A DNA stretch of 64,000 nucleotides from positions 2,294,001 to 2,358,000 of the forward strand of contig OZ253663.1 of NCBI GenBank assembly GCA_965263215.1, read 5' to 3'. The translations under genes and the position numbers were made by a program. Under the pieces are notes generated by a model, which saw only the letters and a program-made list of their open reading frames with translations, was not told where the DNA came from and made no database searches. Source of the stretch: UBA1672 sp965263215. Lineage in GTDB: Bacteria; Pseudomonadota; Alphaproteobacteria; Micavibrionales; Micavibrionaceae. This document shows, one piece after another, positions 35,835-45,158 of this stretch (positions within the stretch are counted from its first letter, which is position 1; each line of letters begins with the position of its first letter).

Positions 35835-37166
35835 ATGAGACACAGAGCCTCTACCTATTTTCTATTATGCTTATTTGTTTTGATCTTTTTTGACACTCCA
35901 ACGCATGCAAAAAACAAACAAGAATATACGAGTCTTACGGATATTTTAAAAAAGGTCTACCTGACCAACCCCACCCTTCAAGCAGCGCGAGAAGAATTAA
36001 AAGAGACACAGGAATTGTATCCGCAAGCACGAGCGGGCTGGTTGCCGAATATAGACGCCGAAGCAAGCATATACGCCACAGACGTAGAGAGCAGTAATTT
36101 TGGACGTGGAGACGGCGCAACAACAAAAGACGCAACATTGAGCATCAATCAACCCATCTGGCGAGGTGGCCAAACCTTTGCAGAAACCGCACGTGCCAAC
36201 GACTTAATCAGCGCCGGCAAAGCTTATCTAAGGCAACGCGAACAAGATATTTTTTTAAATGCCACAATATTGTATCTGGATGTATTGCAAGATTATGAGC
36301 TTTTAGACCTACAGAAAAACAATGAAACCATACTGAAACAAGAATTAGAAGCCGCACACGAACGCAAGGAAATTGGCGAAATCACCAATACAGATGTGCA
36401 ACAAACGCAAAGCAGATTATCTCGTGCAAAATCCGAGCGTGCCAGCGCGAAACGGAATTATGAAATCACGAGCGCAGAGTTTGAAGAAATCACAGGCCTT
36501 AAGGTCCCTGAGCGCATGTTGATGCCTTATATACGTTTTGATATCCCAAACACGGTCGAAGATATGATTGATCTGGCACAAAAACGTAACCCGAGAGTAC
36601 ACATCGCTTACTATGAGCAACAAGCGGCAGAGCATAACGCAGATGCAAGTTTTCGTGAACTCCTCCCCCAAGTCTCCGCCTTTGCATCACATAATCGTCA
36701 ATACGACCCGCAGCCGGGCATCGTAGACAGATCAGAAACAGACACAATTGGTCTACGCGCCACGCTTAAATTATATGAAGGTGGCGCCGCGCGCTCACGT
36801 GCATCCGAGGCCAAGAGCGCGGCAAAACGCCAAAAGCATTTGATTGAAGAGACAAAACGTAACATTGCCCAAGAAGTAAGAAGTAATTGGGCATCATATA
36901 TCGCGGCTCAATCAATAACGGAAAATCGCAAACAAGAAATTGAAGCCGCGGAAGAAGCACTCAAAGGGGTTAGAATAGAGGCCGGTGCGGGACAACGCAC
37001 AACATTAGACATTTTGGACGCTGATCAAACTGTGATTGATGCAAAAGCCGAACTTGCCAGAGCACGCCGCGACGAAAATGTTGCGCGATTTTCACTGGTC
37101 AAAAGCTTGGGGATATTTGACGGGCGGGCACTTTTTTCTGATACATCCCCTAAATCTGATAACTAA
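35835..37166 (+). CDS. TolC family outer-membrane channel protein
   Basis: 443 residues with a signal peptide (MRHRASTYFLLCLFVLIFF, cleavage near THAKN). The mature protein shows the duplicated outer-membrane efflux protein pattern: YLTNPTLQAAREELKETQEL, NQPIWRGGQTFAETARANDL, then the second half LRATLKLYEGGAARSRASEAK and GQRTTLDILDADQTVIDAKA. These match TolC-like channels that pair with type I secretion systems. It completes the machinery encoded on the opposite strand (ABC pair and HlyD), and lies 88 bases downstream of the OmpR-type regulator, probably in the same unit. Confidence 0.94.
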   Translation: MRHRASTYFLLCLFVLIFFDTPTHAKNKQEYTSLTDILKKVYLTNPTLQAAREELKETQELYPQARAGWLPNIDAEASIYATDVESSNFGRGDGATTKDATLSINQPIWRGGQTFAETARANDLISAGKAYLRQREQDIFLNATILYLDVLQDYELLDLQKNNETILKQELEAAHERKEIGEITNTDVQQTQSRLSRAKSERASAKRNYEITSAEFEEITGLKVPERMLMPYIRFDIPNTVEDMIDLAQKRNPRVHIAYYEQQAAEHNADASFRELLPQVSAFASHNRQYDPQPGIVDRSETDTIGLRATLKLYEGGAARSRASEAKSAAKRQKHLIEETKRNIAQEVRSNWASYIAAQSITENRKQEIEAAEEALKGVRIEAGAGQRTTLDILDADQTVIDAKAELARARRDENVARFSLVKSLGIFDGRALFSDTSPKSDN

Positions 37167-37276
37167 GCCATACAACGCATAATAATATAATGATCACGCG
37201 ACATCTAAATAGAATTGCGAGCAACCGCCAGTTCTGCTATTTATTGCTCACCGCAATTAAAATTTAAGGAGTCACA

Positions 37277-38446
37277 ATGACAACATCTCTTATGCAGTAT
37301 CTCGATAAAGCTATCAGCACTTTAGATGAATTGGGGCTCGTGCCTGAACAACAAGAAGAAGCGCCCGTACTCGCATTGATTGGGCAGATTTCTGAACTGG
37401 ATCAGGATAAAGTAACCTTAATCGCAAGAACGCTCTCTCAGGCATCATTATTCAACGAGGTAGTACGTGAGCAAGTCAAAGAAATGCAATATGGCGAGAG
37501 ATACAACGCCATTGCCGCTATGTTTGATTCCATCAGGGATGATGCAAAGTCTATGGTCGAGCAAGTTGAAGATGGGAAGATCGACACATTCGAACGCATC
37601 GCAAACCTTTGGATGAAAACAACGCGTGGTGATATTCCAAAACGCTTTGATGATATTAAACAAACCTATCTTTCTGTATCTGAAGACACCAAAGACCAAA
37701 TTCAGCGTGAAATGGTTATTCTGGAAGCTTACAAAGACTTCCGCGGCGCTATGAAACAATCAGAAATATTAGCATTAGAAGTCTTGGACATTGCCGAAAA
37801 ACGCCTTGAAACAGCCAAGCAGGACTTAGACGCTGCATCAAAAACTGTGGCCGAATATAAGGAAGATGATGCGGCTCAACGTGCAAAGCTGGAACTAACC
37901 CGCGACGAAAAGCTACGTGCTCTCCAAATGGAGGATGCACGTTATCAAATCGCCAAGGACCTATCTGACAATCTGACAGTTGGTTACAACACATCGGAGG
38001 TTGTGATGGCACGCCTTAATCAAACAACCAGCGCAAAACAGCGCGTTTACGCACAATCTGTTTCTTTCTTCTCAACCAACGAAACTGTTTTAACCGCCCT
38101 ATCCGCATCATTCACAGGGCTTCATGGATTACATGAAAGCACACAGACATTAAACGCCATGAAAGAAGGTGTTGAGAAGTCTTTGGAAACTCTGGCGGAA
38201 ATTGGCAACGTTGTACAAGAAGAAGCCTTACGCGCAGGTTACGGCCCAACGGTACGTGCAGAATCCGTACAAAAACTGGTGGATGCCGTGATTGAATATC
38301 AAGAACGCTCACAAGACATTGTTGCAGAAATGCGCAAGCTTTCGACAGAGAACGCAAAAGAAATTCAAGAAGCCGTCGAAGATGGAAAGCGTCGTATGGC
38401 AAAACTAACAACCCGCAGTGAAAATATTCTTGCGCTCGCGGCGTAA
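37277..38446 (+). CDS. TelA-like coiled-coil protein
   Basis: A 389-residue, largely helical soluble protein with an AAGGAG ribosome site. The C-terminal half (VYAQSVSFFSTNETVLTALS, then LNAMKEGVEKSLETLAEIG and ESVQKLVDAVIEYQ) resembles the TelA/toxic anion resistance family, whose members are cytoplasmic coiled-coil proteins of uncertain role often linked to envelope stress. Residues ~170–210 form a clear coiled coil (EVLDIAEKRLETAKQDLDAA). It is followed within 16 bases by a DUF6384-like gene and then a long coiled-coil gene, so the three probably form one unit and one complex. Assignment to TelA is by pattern only. Confidence 0.55.
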   Translation: MTTSLMQYLDKAISTLDELGLVPEQQEEAPVLALIGQISELDQDKVTLIARTLSQASLFNEVVREQVKEMQYGERYNAIAAMFDSIRDDAKSMVEQVEDGKIDTFERIANLWMKTTRGDIPKRFDDIKQTYLSVSEDTKDQIQREMVILEAYKDFRGAMKQSEILALEVLDIAEKRLETAKQDLDAASKTVAEYKEDDAAQRAKLELTRDEKLRALQMEDARYQIAKDLSDNLTVGYNTSEVVMARLNQTTSAKQRVYAQSVSFFSTNETVLTALSASFTGLHGLHESTQTLNAMKEGVEKSLETLAEIGNVVQEEALRAGYGPTVRAESVQKLVDAVIEYQERSQDIVAEMRKLSTENAKEIQEAVEDGKRRMAKLTTRSENILALAA

Positions 38447-38461
38447 CATAATAAAGCGATA

Positions 38462-38902
38462 ATGAGCACGCAAAATCCACAAGAACCCATGGACGAGGTG
38501 ATGTTGGCAATGGATATTGTCGACACACTCCGTCGTAACAAACGCGTGGTAGAGCGCGAGCTTGCCTCTGATACGCAAGAACAAACACTGCTAGAGCGTT
38601 TGAAAACAATTTATGGTGCGCAAGGCATAGAGGTATCTGATGAAATTCTGAAAGAAGGTATTCAAGCACTTCGCGATGATCGCTTTATCTATACACCCTC
38701 GCCCCCCTCCTTCTCACGGTTAATGGCAACAATTTATGTACGCCGTGCAAAATGGGGCAAGCCACTCTTAGGGCTCGCTTTGCTATTCATCCTGATTTTT
38801 TGTGCTTACACATTTTCATTTTCCAAACCAGAACAATTAGCGGAACAAGCGCAGCCGATACATATCATCAACCCAAATGAAACTCTGTTGGAGCACCAAT
38901 AA
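38462..38902 (+). CDS. DUF6384-like single-span membrane protein
   Basis: 146 residues. The N-terminal ~85 residues (LAMDIVDTLRRNKRVVEREL, LLERLKTIYGAQGIEVSDEI, GIQALRDDRFIYTPSPPSF) fit the DUF6384 pattern. One transmembrane helix follows (~100–120, LLGLALLFILIFCAYTFSF), then a short periplasmic tail. The stop codon overlaps the start of the next coiled-coil gene (TAATG). The family has no known function; the arrangement suggests it anchors its coiled-coil neighbours to the inner membrane. Confidence 0.6.
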   Translation: MSTQNPQEPMDEVMLAMDIVDTLRRNKRVVERELASDTQEQTLLERLKTIYGAQGIEVSDEILKEGIQALRDDRFIYTPSPPSFSRLMATIYVRRAKWGKPLLGLALLFILIFCAYTFSFSKPEQLAEQAQPIHIINPNETLLEHQ

Positions 38903-40209
38903 TGGGACGACGGAGCGGAAAACATATACTTTCAGACATTGATCGACAAGCGCATGAAATACGATCAACAATACGCGATCTGAACAAAACCATTACAAAA
39001 ACACAAAAACACATTGATGAATTACGTCGTGATGAGGCAGAAACATATCTTCAGCTTGCGGAAATGCGCATAGACTTACTCGATGATCCGGATGTGGCCG
39101 CACAAATAACCCTTGCAGAAAAAGAAGCGAGTGACACTCTTAAAAACAGGCAGAAAACCAGAACAGCTTTTGATAAAGATTTAAAAGACAATCAGGAACA
39201 ACAAGAATCCCTTGAGCAAAAACGCACCGCTCTTGTTTCGGGTATTGAACAATTCTATGTGAAAGTTAAAGATGCCGAGCAAGCCGTTGAAGTCAAGCTT
39301 CCTGATGATCCGGCGTATAATGATATACTTGAGAATATCGAAGAGACCCACAATCAAGTTAACCGCGTCGAAAACAAGATTGCTCTGGCACGTCAAGATT
39401 ATCAAGAAAAATCAAAACCCTATCACGAAGACGAGCTTTTTCTATATTTGAAAACGCGCCACTACGGGACAAGCAGTTATAAAGCATCACCGCTTTTTAG
39501 TACCTTAGATGACTGGGTGGCAAGGCTGACAAATTATGAACAAGCACGCCGAGACTATACAATGCTGCACTCTATTCCGGGAAAGATGCTGCAGCATAAA
39601 TTTTTGTTGGAACAAAAAATAGAGGCACAAGAAGGCAAGCTCAAGGAATATAAAAAAGAGCAATTCAAGAAACATGGCGTTCTCGCCTTGCAACAAACGT
39701 ATTTAGAAAAACAGAATACGCTTGATGAAATTGACGCAAAGCTTGAAACGCTTGAGCATGAGCACCTAGATATATTGCGTAATAAGTCTGACTTAGAGCA
39801 TGATACAGATGAATTTTATAATGTTGCGATTTCCAAATTACGCAATATCTATAAGAATAAAGGCCTTCATAATTTAAGACGATATGTCGCCATGACGGAT
39901 ACACGCGGCGATGATGAACTTGTTAGCCGCCTGTACGATATAGAGCGTGAAACGGATAAAAAGCAGTCCATGCTCTCGACATACACAAAAAGCCTGAACA
40001 AAGAGACGCAGCGACTATCTGAGTTACAAAAGGTAAGGCATACTTATAAAAAGAAAAGATATGATGTGCGGCGCACCACATTCGAAGACAGTAATACGTT
40101 TAGTATAATGCTTAGCAACCTTTTAGTTGGCGTCTTATCTAGCCGTCATTTTTGGCGCGGTGTTGGGCACATTATCGGTGAAGTCCTTGATGAAATTGAA
40201 TTTGACTGA
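38902..40209 (+). CDS. Long coiled-coil protein of unknown function
   Basis: 435 residues, highly charged, almost entirely predicted coiled coil: heptad-like stretches at ~10–60 (IRDLNKTITKTQKHIDELRR), ~75–130, and ~225–300 (KIEAQEGKLKEYKKEQFKKH). A short aromatic/Gly block (YLKTRHYGTSSYKASPLFST) interrupts it near 180. The C-terminal ~35 residues are hydrophobic and Gly-containing (TFSIMLSNLLVGVLSSRHFW), perhaps membrane-associated. Translation is coupled to the DUF6384-like gene. No family recognised. Confidence 0.7.
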   Translation: MGRRSGKHILSDIDRQAHEIRSTIRDLNKTITKTQKHIDELRRDEAETYLQLAEMRIDLLDDPDVAAQITLAEKEASDTLKNRQKTRTAFDKDLKDNQEQQESLEQKRTALVSGIEQFYVKVKDAEQAVEVKLPDDPAYNDILENIEETHNQVNRVENKIALARQDYQEKSKPYHEDELFLYLKTRHYGTSSYKASPLFSTLDDWVARLTNYEQARRDYTMLHSIPGKMLQHKFLLEQKIEAQEGKLKEYKKEQFKKHGVLALQQTYLEKQNTLDEIDAKLETLEHEHLDILRNKSDLEHDTDEFYNVAISKLRNIYKNKGLHNLRRYVAMTDTRGDDELVSRLYDIERETDKKQSMLSTYTKSLNKETQRLSELQKVRHTYKKKRYDVRRTTFEDSNTFSIMLSNLLVGVLSSRHFWRGVGHIIGEVLDEIEFD

Positions 40210-40235
40210 ATGATCGACAGTTCTGTAAGGATAAC

Positions 40236-40721
40236 ATGAGCACAGATGTTCATTATATGACGCCCAAGGGCCATGCCGTTCTAGAAAAAGAACTTTATAG
40301 CCTGCTGCACGAAGAGCGACCCAAAATCGTTGAAATTGTCTCATGGGCGGCCGGCAATGGTGATCGATCAGAAAACGGTGATTACATTTACAATAAAAAA
40401 CGCCTTCGCGAGATTGACCGCCGTGTTAGATATCTTACAAAAAAGCTAGATAACACAGAGGTTGTCGACCCGAAAAAGCAACAAAATCTAGATCGTGTGT
40501 TTTTCGGCGCCCAAGTCACATATATCAAAGAAGACGGCAAAGAGGTCACCGTGATGCTTGTCGGCGTTGATGAGGCTGATTTTGATTGCGGCAAAATTAA
40601 TTGGCTTTCCCCTATCGGCAGAGCGTTATTAAAAGCGCAAGAAGGCGATACGGTTAAAGTACGAACAGACGAAAAAACCGAACATATTGAAGTTCTTGAG
40701 ATCTCTTATCCGCTTAACTAG
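40236..40721 (+). CDS. greB: Transcription elongation factor GreB
   Basis: GreB inserts its coiled coil into the RNA polymerase secondary channel and stimulates cleavage of backtracked RNA. The 161-residue protein has the N-terminal coiled coil with the GreA/GreB motif (VSWAAGNGDRSENGDYIYNK, containing the acidic tip residues) and the C-terminal FKBP-like domain (NWLSPIGRALLKAQEGDTVK). The EIVSWAAGNGDRSENGDY variant points to GreB rather than GreA. It lies 26 bases after the coiled-coil gene and may share its transcript. Confidence 0.93.
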   Translation: MSTDVHYMTPKGHAVLEKELYSLLHEERPKIVEIVSWAAGNGDRSENGDYIYNKKRLREIDRRVRYLTKKLDNTEVVDPKKQQNLDRVFFGAQVTYIKEDGKEVTVMLVGVDEADFDCGKINWLSPIGRALLKAQEGDTVKVRTDEKTEHIEVLEISYPLN

Positions 40722-40859
40722 TTACCTTTTATTTTTTTTTGTTTCTACGGCGCCGCTTAGAGTAATATCCAAAAGCTGAAAACACATGTAATTACATCGC
40801 CCCCCAAGGATAATGCGCCAAATCATCACCCCATTATAAAAAATTTATTTAGTCTAAAT

Positions 40860-40884
40860 GGAACCTTTTTCTTTCTGATCTGTT
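40860..40884 (+). promoter_or_regulatory. EcfG-type stress promoter upstream of the DUF1328 gene
   Basis: GGAAC, 17 bases, then GTT (preceded by T), close to the alphaproteobacterial general-stress consensus GGAAC-N16/17-CGTT. It ends 47 bases before the start codon. Confidence 0.65.
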
Positions 40885-40931
40885 GGATTGACCAAGTTGG
40901 TTATTTAAACAACACAGGAAGGAATTTTGTT

Positions 40932-41111
40932 ATGCTCAGTTGGGCTTTAATGTTTTTTATTATCGCAATTATTGCAGGTGTTTTAGGTTTTGGTGGCATC
41001 GCCGCCGCGTCCGCAGAGATCGCACAAATCGTATTTTTCGTATTTATTGTTCTCTTTGTGATTTCTGCAATTTTCGGCATTGTTCGTGGACGTCGTACGC
41101 CTCTCGAATAA
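40932..41111 (+). CDS. DUF1328 (YtjA-like) small membrane protein
   Basis: A 59-residue protein made of two hydrophobic helices: MLSWALMFFIIAIIAGVLG, then a small-residue turn GGIAAASAEIA, then IVFFVFIVLFVISAIFGIV, ending in a basic tail. This is the DUF1328/YtjA pattern, a family repeatedly seen in stress regulons but without known biochemical role. AGGAAGGA lies 8 bases before the ATG. It has its own EcfG-type promoter and a strong terminator, so it is a monocistronic stress gene. Confidence 0.92.
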   Translation: MLSWALMFFIIAIIAGVLGFGGIAAASAEIAQIVFFVFIVLFVISAIFGIVRGRRTPLE

Positions 41112-41136
41112 CAGCGTAATAATACAATTCAAAATT

Positions 41137-41160
41137 GGGCACCGATTTGGTGCCCTTTTT
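41137..41160 (+). terminator. Rho-independent terminator after the DUF1328 gene
   Basis: A 7-bp perfect stem GGGCACC/GGTGCCC with a 5-base loop is followed by TTTTT. Confidence 0.88.
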
Positions 41161-41220
41161 ATTGGCTAAAACGCGTATTTTAGATTAAAAACAGTATCAT
41201 TAGCGATTAGAAAGAACGCA

Positions 41221-43455
41221 ATGAGCAACACCTTAAAAAGAAACTTTATGATTTTTGTTATCATTTTGATGACATGTGCAGGGGTGCTCACATTAACACT
41301 TATCTCTGGTGAGCAAGGCCTTGATCAAACAGATGACCTGATTGTTAATACACAAAAAATGATTACCGAGGCAGAGCAACTGAGTACGAACATTGAAGGT
41401 ATGCTCAGTTCACAGCGTGGTTACATCCTTTCACAAGAGGATTATTTCCTAGAGGAATATGAAAGTAAGAAGCAGGCAGTATCAGAGCATATCGCGGCAT
41501 TATCCGATCTTAATAAAGATAAACCCGGACAAATGAGCCGGTTGCAGGAAGTTCGTGATTATTACACCCAATTGGCGATGCGTTTAGAAGAGCGCGCAAA
41601 TGTGACAATGGAAGAAGATCAAGAAACTCGTCTTAATGATGTTAATGTGATTGATGGTTTAAAGAACAACATTACCGCCAGATTGGATGCTATTTTAAAA
41701 CAAGCCTATAGCAATCTTGATCTTCACGTCAAAAGACTAGACTCAAAACGTAGTGAATATTTTTCTATCCTGTTAATCGGTATTATTGTGGGTACGGTCA
41801 TTCTTCTTTTGCTGAATTGGTTTTTACTCAACGCGCAGCGCCAACGCAGTCACGCGGAAACGTCCTTAAAAGATACCGAAGACCGTATGGCTTTGGCGAT
41901 TGATGGCACGCAAGATGGGATATTTGATTGGGACATCAAAAAAGAAGCAGTTTTTTATTCCCGTCAATTTTTTGCGATGCTTGGTTATGATCAAGCCGCG
42001 AAAACTGGAAAAATCGATGAGTTTAAAGATTTATTGCACCCTGATGATCTGGAAACCGCGTGGGCATATATAGAGCAATATCTTAGCGGTGGGTTATCCG
42101 AATATAATCAGGAATTTCGCCTGAGACATGAAACCGGCCGTTGGGTGTGGGTGCAAGCACGCGCAAAAGCACTGTTCGACAATGCAGGCAATCCATACCG
42201 TATGGTTGGAGCACATACGGATATCACGCATTTAATTAAGGCCAAGGAGAAGCTTGAGAAAGAAAAAGAAGCCGCAGAAGATGCCAATCGTGCCAAGAGT
42301 GACTTTCTGGCGCATATGAGCCATGAAATACGCACACCACTAACGGCGATCAGCGGTATCTCGGAAATATTGCTCAACGATATGGACAGTTTGAACGAAA
42401 AACAGCAAAAATTCATTCATACGTTATCGTCCAGTACGTCTGCATTAAAAGATATTATCAATGATGTTCTGGACTTCTCAAAAATTGAAAGTGGTGAGCT
42501 GGAACTTGATGAGAAAAGCTTCTCCCTTAATGATTTGTTTGAAGAAACCATCAGTATTATGTCGTTAAAGGCGTCTGAAAAAGGTATCAGCTTTCTTTTT
42601 GACTACTCAGATACAAAAGATTTAGCCTTTTATGGTGACCAAATACGCATGCGCCAAATTCTGATTAACCTGATTGGTAACGCGGTTAAATTTACAAATG
42701 AAGGCGCGGTAACGATAAGCACCCGCACAGAAGATCGTAATGGTGAGGATTTCTTACGAATAGATATCTCTGATACTGGCGAAGGTATTCCACCTGAAAA
42801 GCTTGATTTTGTTTTTGAGCGTTTCAAACAAGCCGATGAAACCGTATCTCGAAAATATGGTGGTACGGGGCTTGGCCTACCAATTTCTCGTAACCTTGCG
42901 CAACTGATGAGCGGTGATATTTTCCTAAGTAGTGAAGTTGGCAAAGGCTCTACATTTTCTGTTTTGCTGCCGATGAAAATTTCAGGCTCCATCAAAACCA
43001 CAGCATCTGACACGATTAGTAATCAAAAAATATCTGATAAGATACGCGCATCATTGTTGGATACGACAAAAGTGTTATTGGTTGAAGATTATAAGGGTAA
43101 TGTTGTTGTTATTGGCCATATCTTGGAAGAGGTCGGCCTGTCTTATGATGTGGCCAAAAATGGATTGGATGGCGTAAATTTATGGGCAAAAAATCACTAT
43201 GACTTGATCCTGATGGATATACAAATGCCTGTTATGGACGGTTTTGCCGCCACAAAAAAAATCCGTGGTGCAGAAGAACAAGATAGCCTGCCGCGCACGC
43301 CTATCATTGGTATAACGGCGCATGCACTTGTTGGTGATAAAGATAAATGCATCGCCGTGGGCATGGATTCTTATTTGCCCAAACCTATCGTTGATGCGGA
43401 TTTAAAACGCGAAATTCTAAAATATCTGAAAAAAGATAAAGAAGAAGCTGCATAA
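41221..43455 (+). CDS. Hybrid sensor histidine kinase (CHASE3–PAS–HisKA–HATPase–REC)
   Basis: 744 residues: transmembrane helix (~9–29), a periplasmic CHASE3 domain (~35–175, with the hallmark LSSQRGYILSQEDYFLEEYE), a second helix (~182–203), PAS_3-type domain (~220–335, QEFRLRHETGRWVWVQARAK), HisKA (FLAHMSHEIRTPLTAISG), HATPase_c (NLIGNAVKFTN, GGTGLGLPIS) and a C-terminal receiver (YDLILMDIQMPVMDG, YLPKPI). It sits between the DUF1328 stress gene and the convergent ECF sigma factor. It is not of the HWE/HisKA_2 class usual for PhyR kinases, so a role in sigma control is only positional inference. Confidence 0.93.
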   Translation: MSNTLKRNFMIFVIILMTCAGVLTLTLISGEQGLDQTDDLIVNTQKMITEAEQLSTNIEGMLSSQRGYILSQEDYFLEEYESKKQAVSEHIAALSDLNKDKPGQMSRLQEVRDYYTQLAMRLEERANVTMEEDQETRLNDVNVIDGLKNNITARLDAILKQAYSNLDLHVKRLDSKRSEYFSILLIGIIVGTVILLLLNWFLLNAQRQRSHAETSLKDTEDRMALAIDGTQDGIFDWDIKKEAVFYSRQFFAMLGYDQAAKTGKIDEFKDLLHPDDLETAWAYIEQYLSGGLSEYNQEFRLRHETGRWVWVQARAKALFDNAGNPYRMVGAHTDITHLIKAKEKLEKEKEAAEDANRAKSDFLAHMSHEIRTPLTAISGISEILLNDMDSLNEKQQKFIHTLSSSTSALKDIINDVLDFSKIESGELELDEKSFSLNDLFEETISIMSLKASEKGISFLFDYSDTKDLAFYGDQIRMRQILINLIGNAVKFTNEGAVTISTRTEDRNGEDFLRIDISDTGEGIPPEKLDFVFERFKQADETVSRKYGGTGLGLPISRNLAQLMSGDIFLSSEVGKGSTFSVLLPMKISGSIKTTASDTISNQKISDKIRASLLDTTKVLLVEDYKGNVVVIGHILEEVGLSYDVAKNGLDGVNLWAKNHYDLILMDIQMPVMDGFAATKKIRGAEEQDSLPRTPIIGITAHALVGDKDKCIAVGMDSYLPKPIVDADLKREILKYLKKDKEEAA

Positions 43456-43486
43456 AAAAGTCCGGTGCACAATGTTGTGACCGGAC
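43454..43486 (-). terminator. Terminator between the hybrid kinase and the ECF sigma factor
   Basis: A 7-bp stem GTCCGGT/ACCGGAC, extendable through CACAA/TTGTG, is followed by a T-run on the minus strand, serving the sigma factor transcript; the stem may also act on the plus strand. Confidence 0.7.
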
Positions 43487-43515
43487 CCTCAAGAAGCTTA
43501 TTTATGTTTTGATAT

Positions 43516-44043
43516 TTACGCTGCCATTCCCTGCATGGGTGCGTTGTTTGTATTGGCATATGGTATTGACGGCGTAAGCGCGACTTGAAGCTTTTCACGT
43601 GCTCTGGACAGGCGCGATCGTACTGTACCAACAGGGATGTCGAGCATATTAGACACTTCCGCGTATTTGCGACCATTAACACAGATCATCATCAATATTT
43701 GCTTATGTTCTTTTTTTAATGTTTCCATTGCACGACCGACAGTGTTCAATTCGGCTTTAGTTTCCTGTGATGCGTCAACGGATTCACGCTCTAGGTAATT
43801 CTCAGGGTCGTACTGCGTTTCAAACTTTGTTTTACGGCGGTAGGACGATACGAAAAGGTTGTACATAATCTTGGATGTCCAACTAAAAAGATTAGAGTCT
43901 TTTTTGAACAAATGCTTTTTGTCTATCGCTCTGACGATGGTGTTGTGCAGAAGGTCTTCCGCATCATGTATGTTCTGTGTCAGTTTATAGGCAAATTTCT
44001 TTAACCTGTCCATTTCAGTGATCAATTCATCGTTACAAAACAT
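43516..44043 (-). CDS. ECF sigma factor, EcfG-like (general stress response)
   Basis: 175 residues from an ATG with AAGGAGC 6 bases upstream; a longer frame would start 56 codons earlier without a ribosome site. Region 2: AYKLTQNIHDAEDLLHNTIV, with LFSWTSKIMYNLFVSSYRRK as the -10 recognition part. Region 4: HKQILMMICVNGRKYAEVSN followed by VGTVRSRLSRAREKLQ. The pattern resembles EcfG/SigT proteins, and at least six nearby units carry GGAAC-N16/17-CGTT promoters, its expected target. No NepR anti-sigma or PhyR gene is visible in the window, which is unusual since these normally flank ecfG. I see no EcfG-type promoter in front of the gene itself. Confidence 0.82.
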   Translation of the reverse strand: MFCNDELITEMDRLKKFAYKLTQNIHDAEDLLHNTIVRAIDKKHLFKKDSNLFSWTSKIMYNLFVSSYRRKTKFETQYDPENYLERESVDASQETKAELNTVGRAMETLKKEHKQILMMICVNGRKYAEVSNMLDIPVGTVRSRLSRAREKLQVALTPSIPYANTNNAPMQGMAA

Positions 44044-44195
44044 AAAACGCTCCTTTTTGTTATGTTCTGCATTTAATCTATAAGGCGGACGTAACATCGA
44101 TATATCCGCTATGTAACGGTTTTGAAAAAGTTTGTATCTTTTTTGTAACAACGGCTGTAATCTTTGCTCAGCAATAATTATAAAAGGGTGCGTTG

Positions 44196-44927
44196 GTGCA
44201 AAAAGGAACAATTCTGAGCGTCGATGATGACGAAAATCTACAATTCGTTGTTGGGGAATACCTTGAAAGTGATGGGTATAAAGTTGTTACCGCCAATAAT
44301 GTACAAAGCGCATTAGAGCGAGCCGACAATGATGCTTTAGATGTTATTTTACTCGATCTCGTCCTTCCTGATGGTGAAGGCATGACCATTATCCCGCAAC
44401 TAAAAACCAAAACAAACGCCTGCATTATTGTTGTATCCGGCAAAAGTGACACAACCGAAAAAATTATATGCCTTGAAATGGGTGCCGATGATTACGTCAC
44501 CAAGCCATTTGAGATGCGTGAATTATCCGCACGCATTAAGGCGGTTATGCGCCGCAGCGAAAACAACAATGCACAAGATCATGGTAATTCTTCCAATAAT
44601 TCGGATCAAAAAGAGCATATCATCTTTGAAGGTGGATGGCGTTTAGACAGGGCGCAATATCAACTTTTTAACCCGCAGGAAAAATCCGCGGAATTGACCA
44701 CGGGCGAATTTAAGTTGCTTGAAGCGCTCGTTCTTTCCCCGAACCGCGCCCTTAGCCGAGAGCGTTTGTTTGAGTTGACCCGTGAGGGTGAGTTCGATGC
44801 CTATGACCGTGCTATTGATATTCAAATCGCACGCATACGCAAAAAACTGGGTGATGGCACGAAATCCCCCGAAACCATCAAAACTGTGCGCGGCGTGGGT
44901 TATATGTTCTGCGGCATAATCGAATAA
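44196..44927 (+). CDS. OmpR/PhoB-family response regulator divergent from the sigma factor
   Basis: About 243 residues. The start is a GTG at 44196 with AAAGGG about 8 bases upstream; a TTG one codon earlier is the alternative. The receiver has SVDDDENL, the phosphoacceptor in DVILLDLVLPDGEG, VVSGKSD and the lysine in YVTKPFEMREL. The winged helix ends IQIARIRKKLGDGTKSPETI and VRGVGYMF. It is divergent from the ECF sigma gene with a ~150-base shared promoter, and followed closely by stress genes with their own promoter. Confidence 0.93.
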   Translation: MQKGTILSVDDDENLQFVVGEYLESDGYKVVTANNVQSALERADNDALDVILLDLVLPDGEGMTIIPQLKTKTNACIIVVSGKSDTTEKIICLEMGADDYVTKPFEMRELSARIKAVMRRSENNNAQDHGNSSNNSDQKEHIIFEGGWRLDRAQYQLFNPQEKSAELTTGEFKLLEALVLSPNRALSRERLFELTREGEFDAYDRAIDIQIARIRKKLGDGTKSPETIKTVRGVGYMFCGIIE

Positions 44928-44941
44928 AATAATCTCATCAT

Positions 44942-44966
44942 GGAACTTATTTCCTGTTGTGTCGTT
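44942..44966 (+). promoter_or_regulatory. EcfG-type promoter upstream of the entericidin-like gene
   Basis: GGAAC, 16 bases, CGTT: a perfect match to the general-stress consensus, 36 bases before the start codon. Confidence 0.8.
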
Positions 44967-45002
44967 GGATATGCCGACGAACAAATAAAAAAGGAAATAT
45001 TC

Positions 45003-45143
45003 ATGTCAAAGAAATTTAGATTATTGGGACTTTTAACCTTAACTGTTGCCGCCTTAGGTTTGACAGGTTGTGAAACCTTGGATGGCGCTGGTCAGGATAT
45101 CGAAAAGGCTGGTGAGGCTGTTCAAGACGCCGCCAACGATTAG
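45003..45143 (+). CDS. Entericidin A/B-like small lipoprotein
   Basis: 46 residues: a lipoprotein signal peptide (MSKKFRLLGLLTLTVAALGL) with lipobox LTGC, then the entericidin pattern ETLDGAGQDIEKAGEAVQDA. Entericidins are small membrane lipoproteins induced under stress. AAGGAA precedes the ATG; an upstream in-frame ATG at 44940 would place the signal peptide internally and overlaps the promoter, so it is rejected. It is the first of three tiny genes ending at a terminator at 45414. Confidence 0.9.
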   Translation: MSKKFRLLGLLTLTVAALGLTGCETLDGAGQDIEKAGEAVQDAAND

Positions 45144-45158
45144 AAAGTGAGTAACGCG

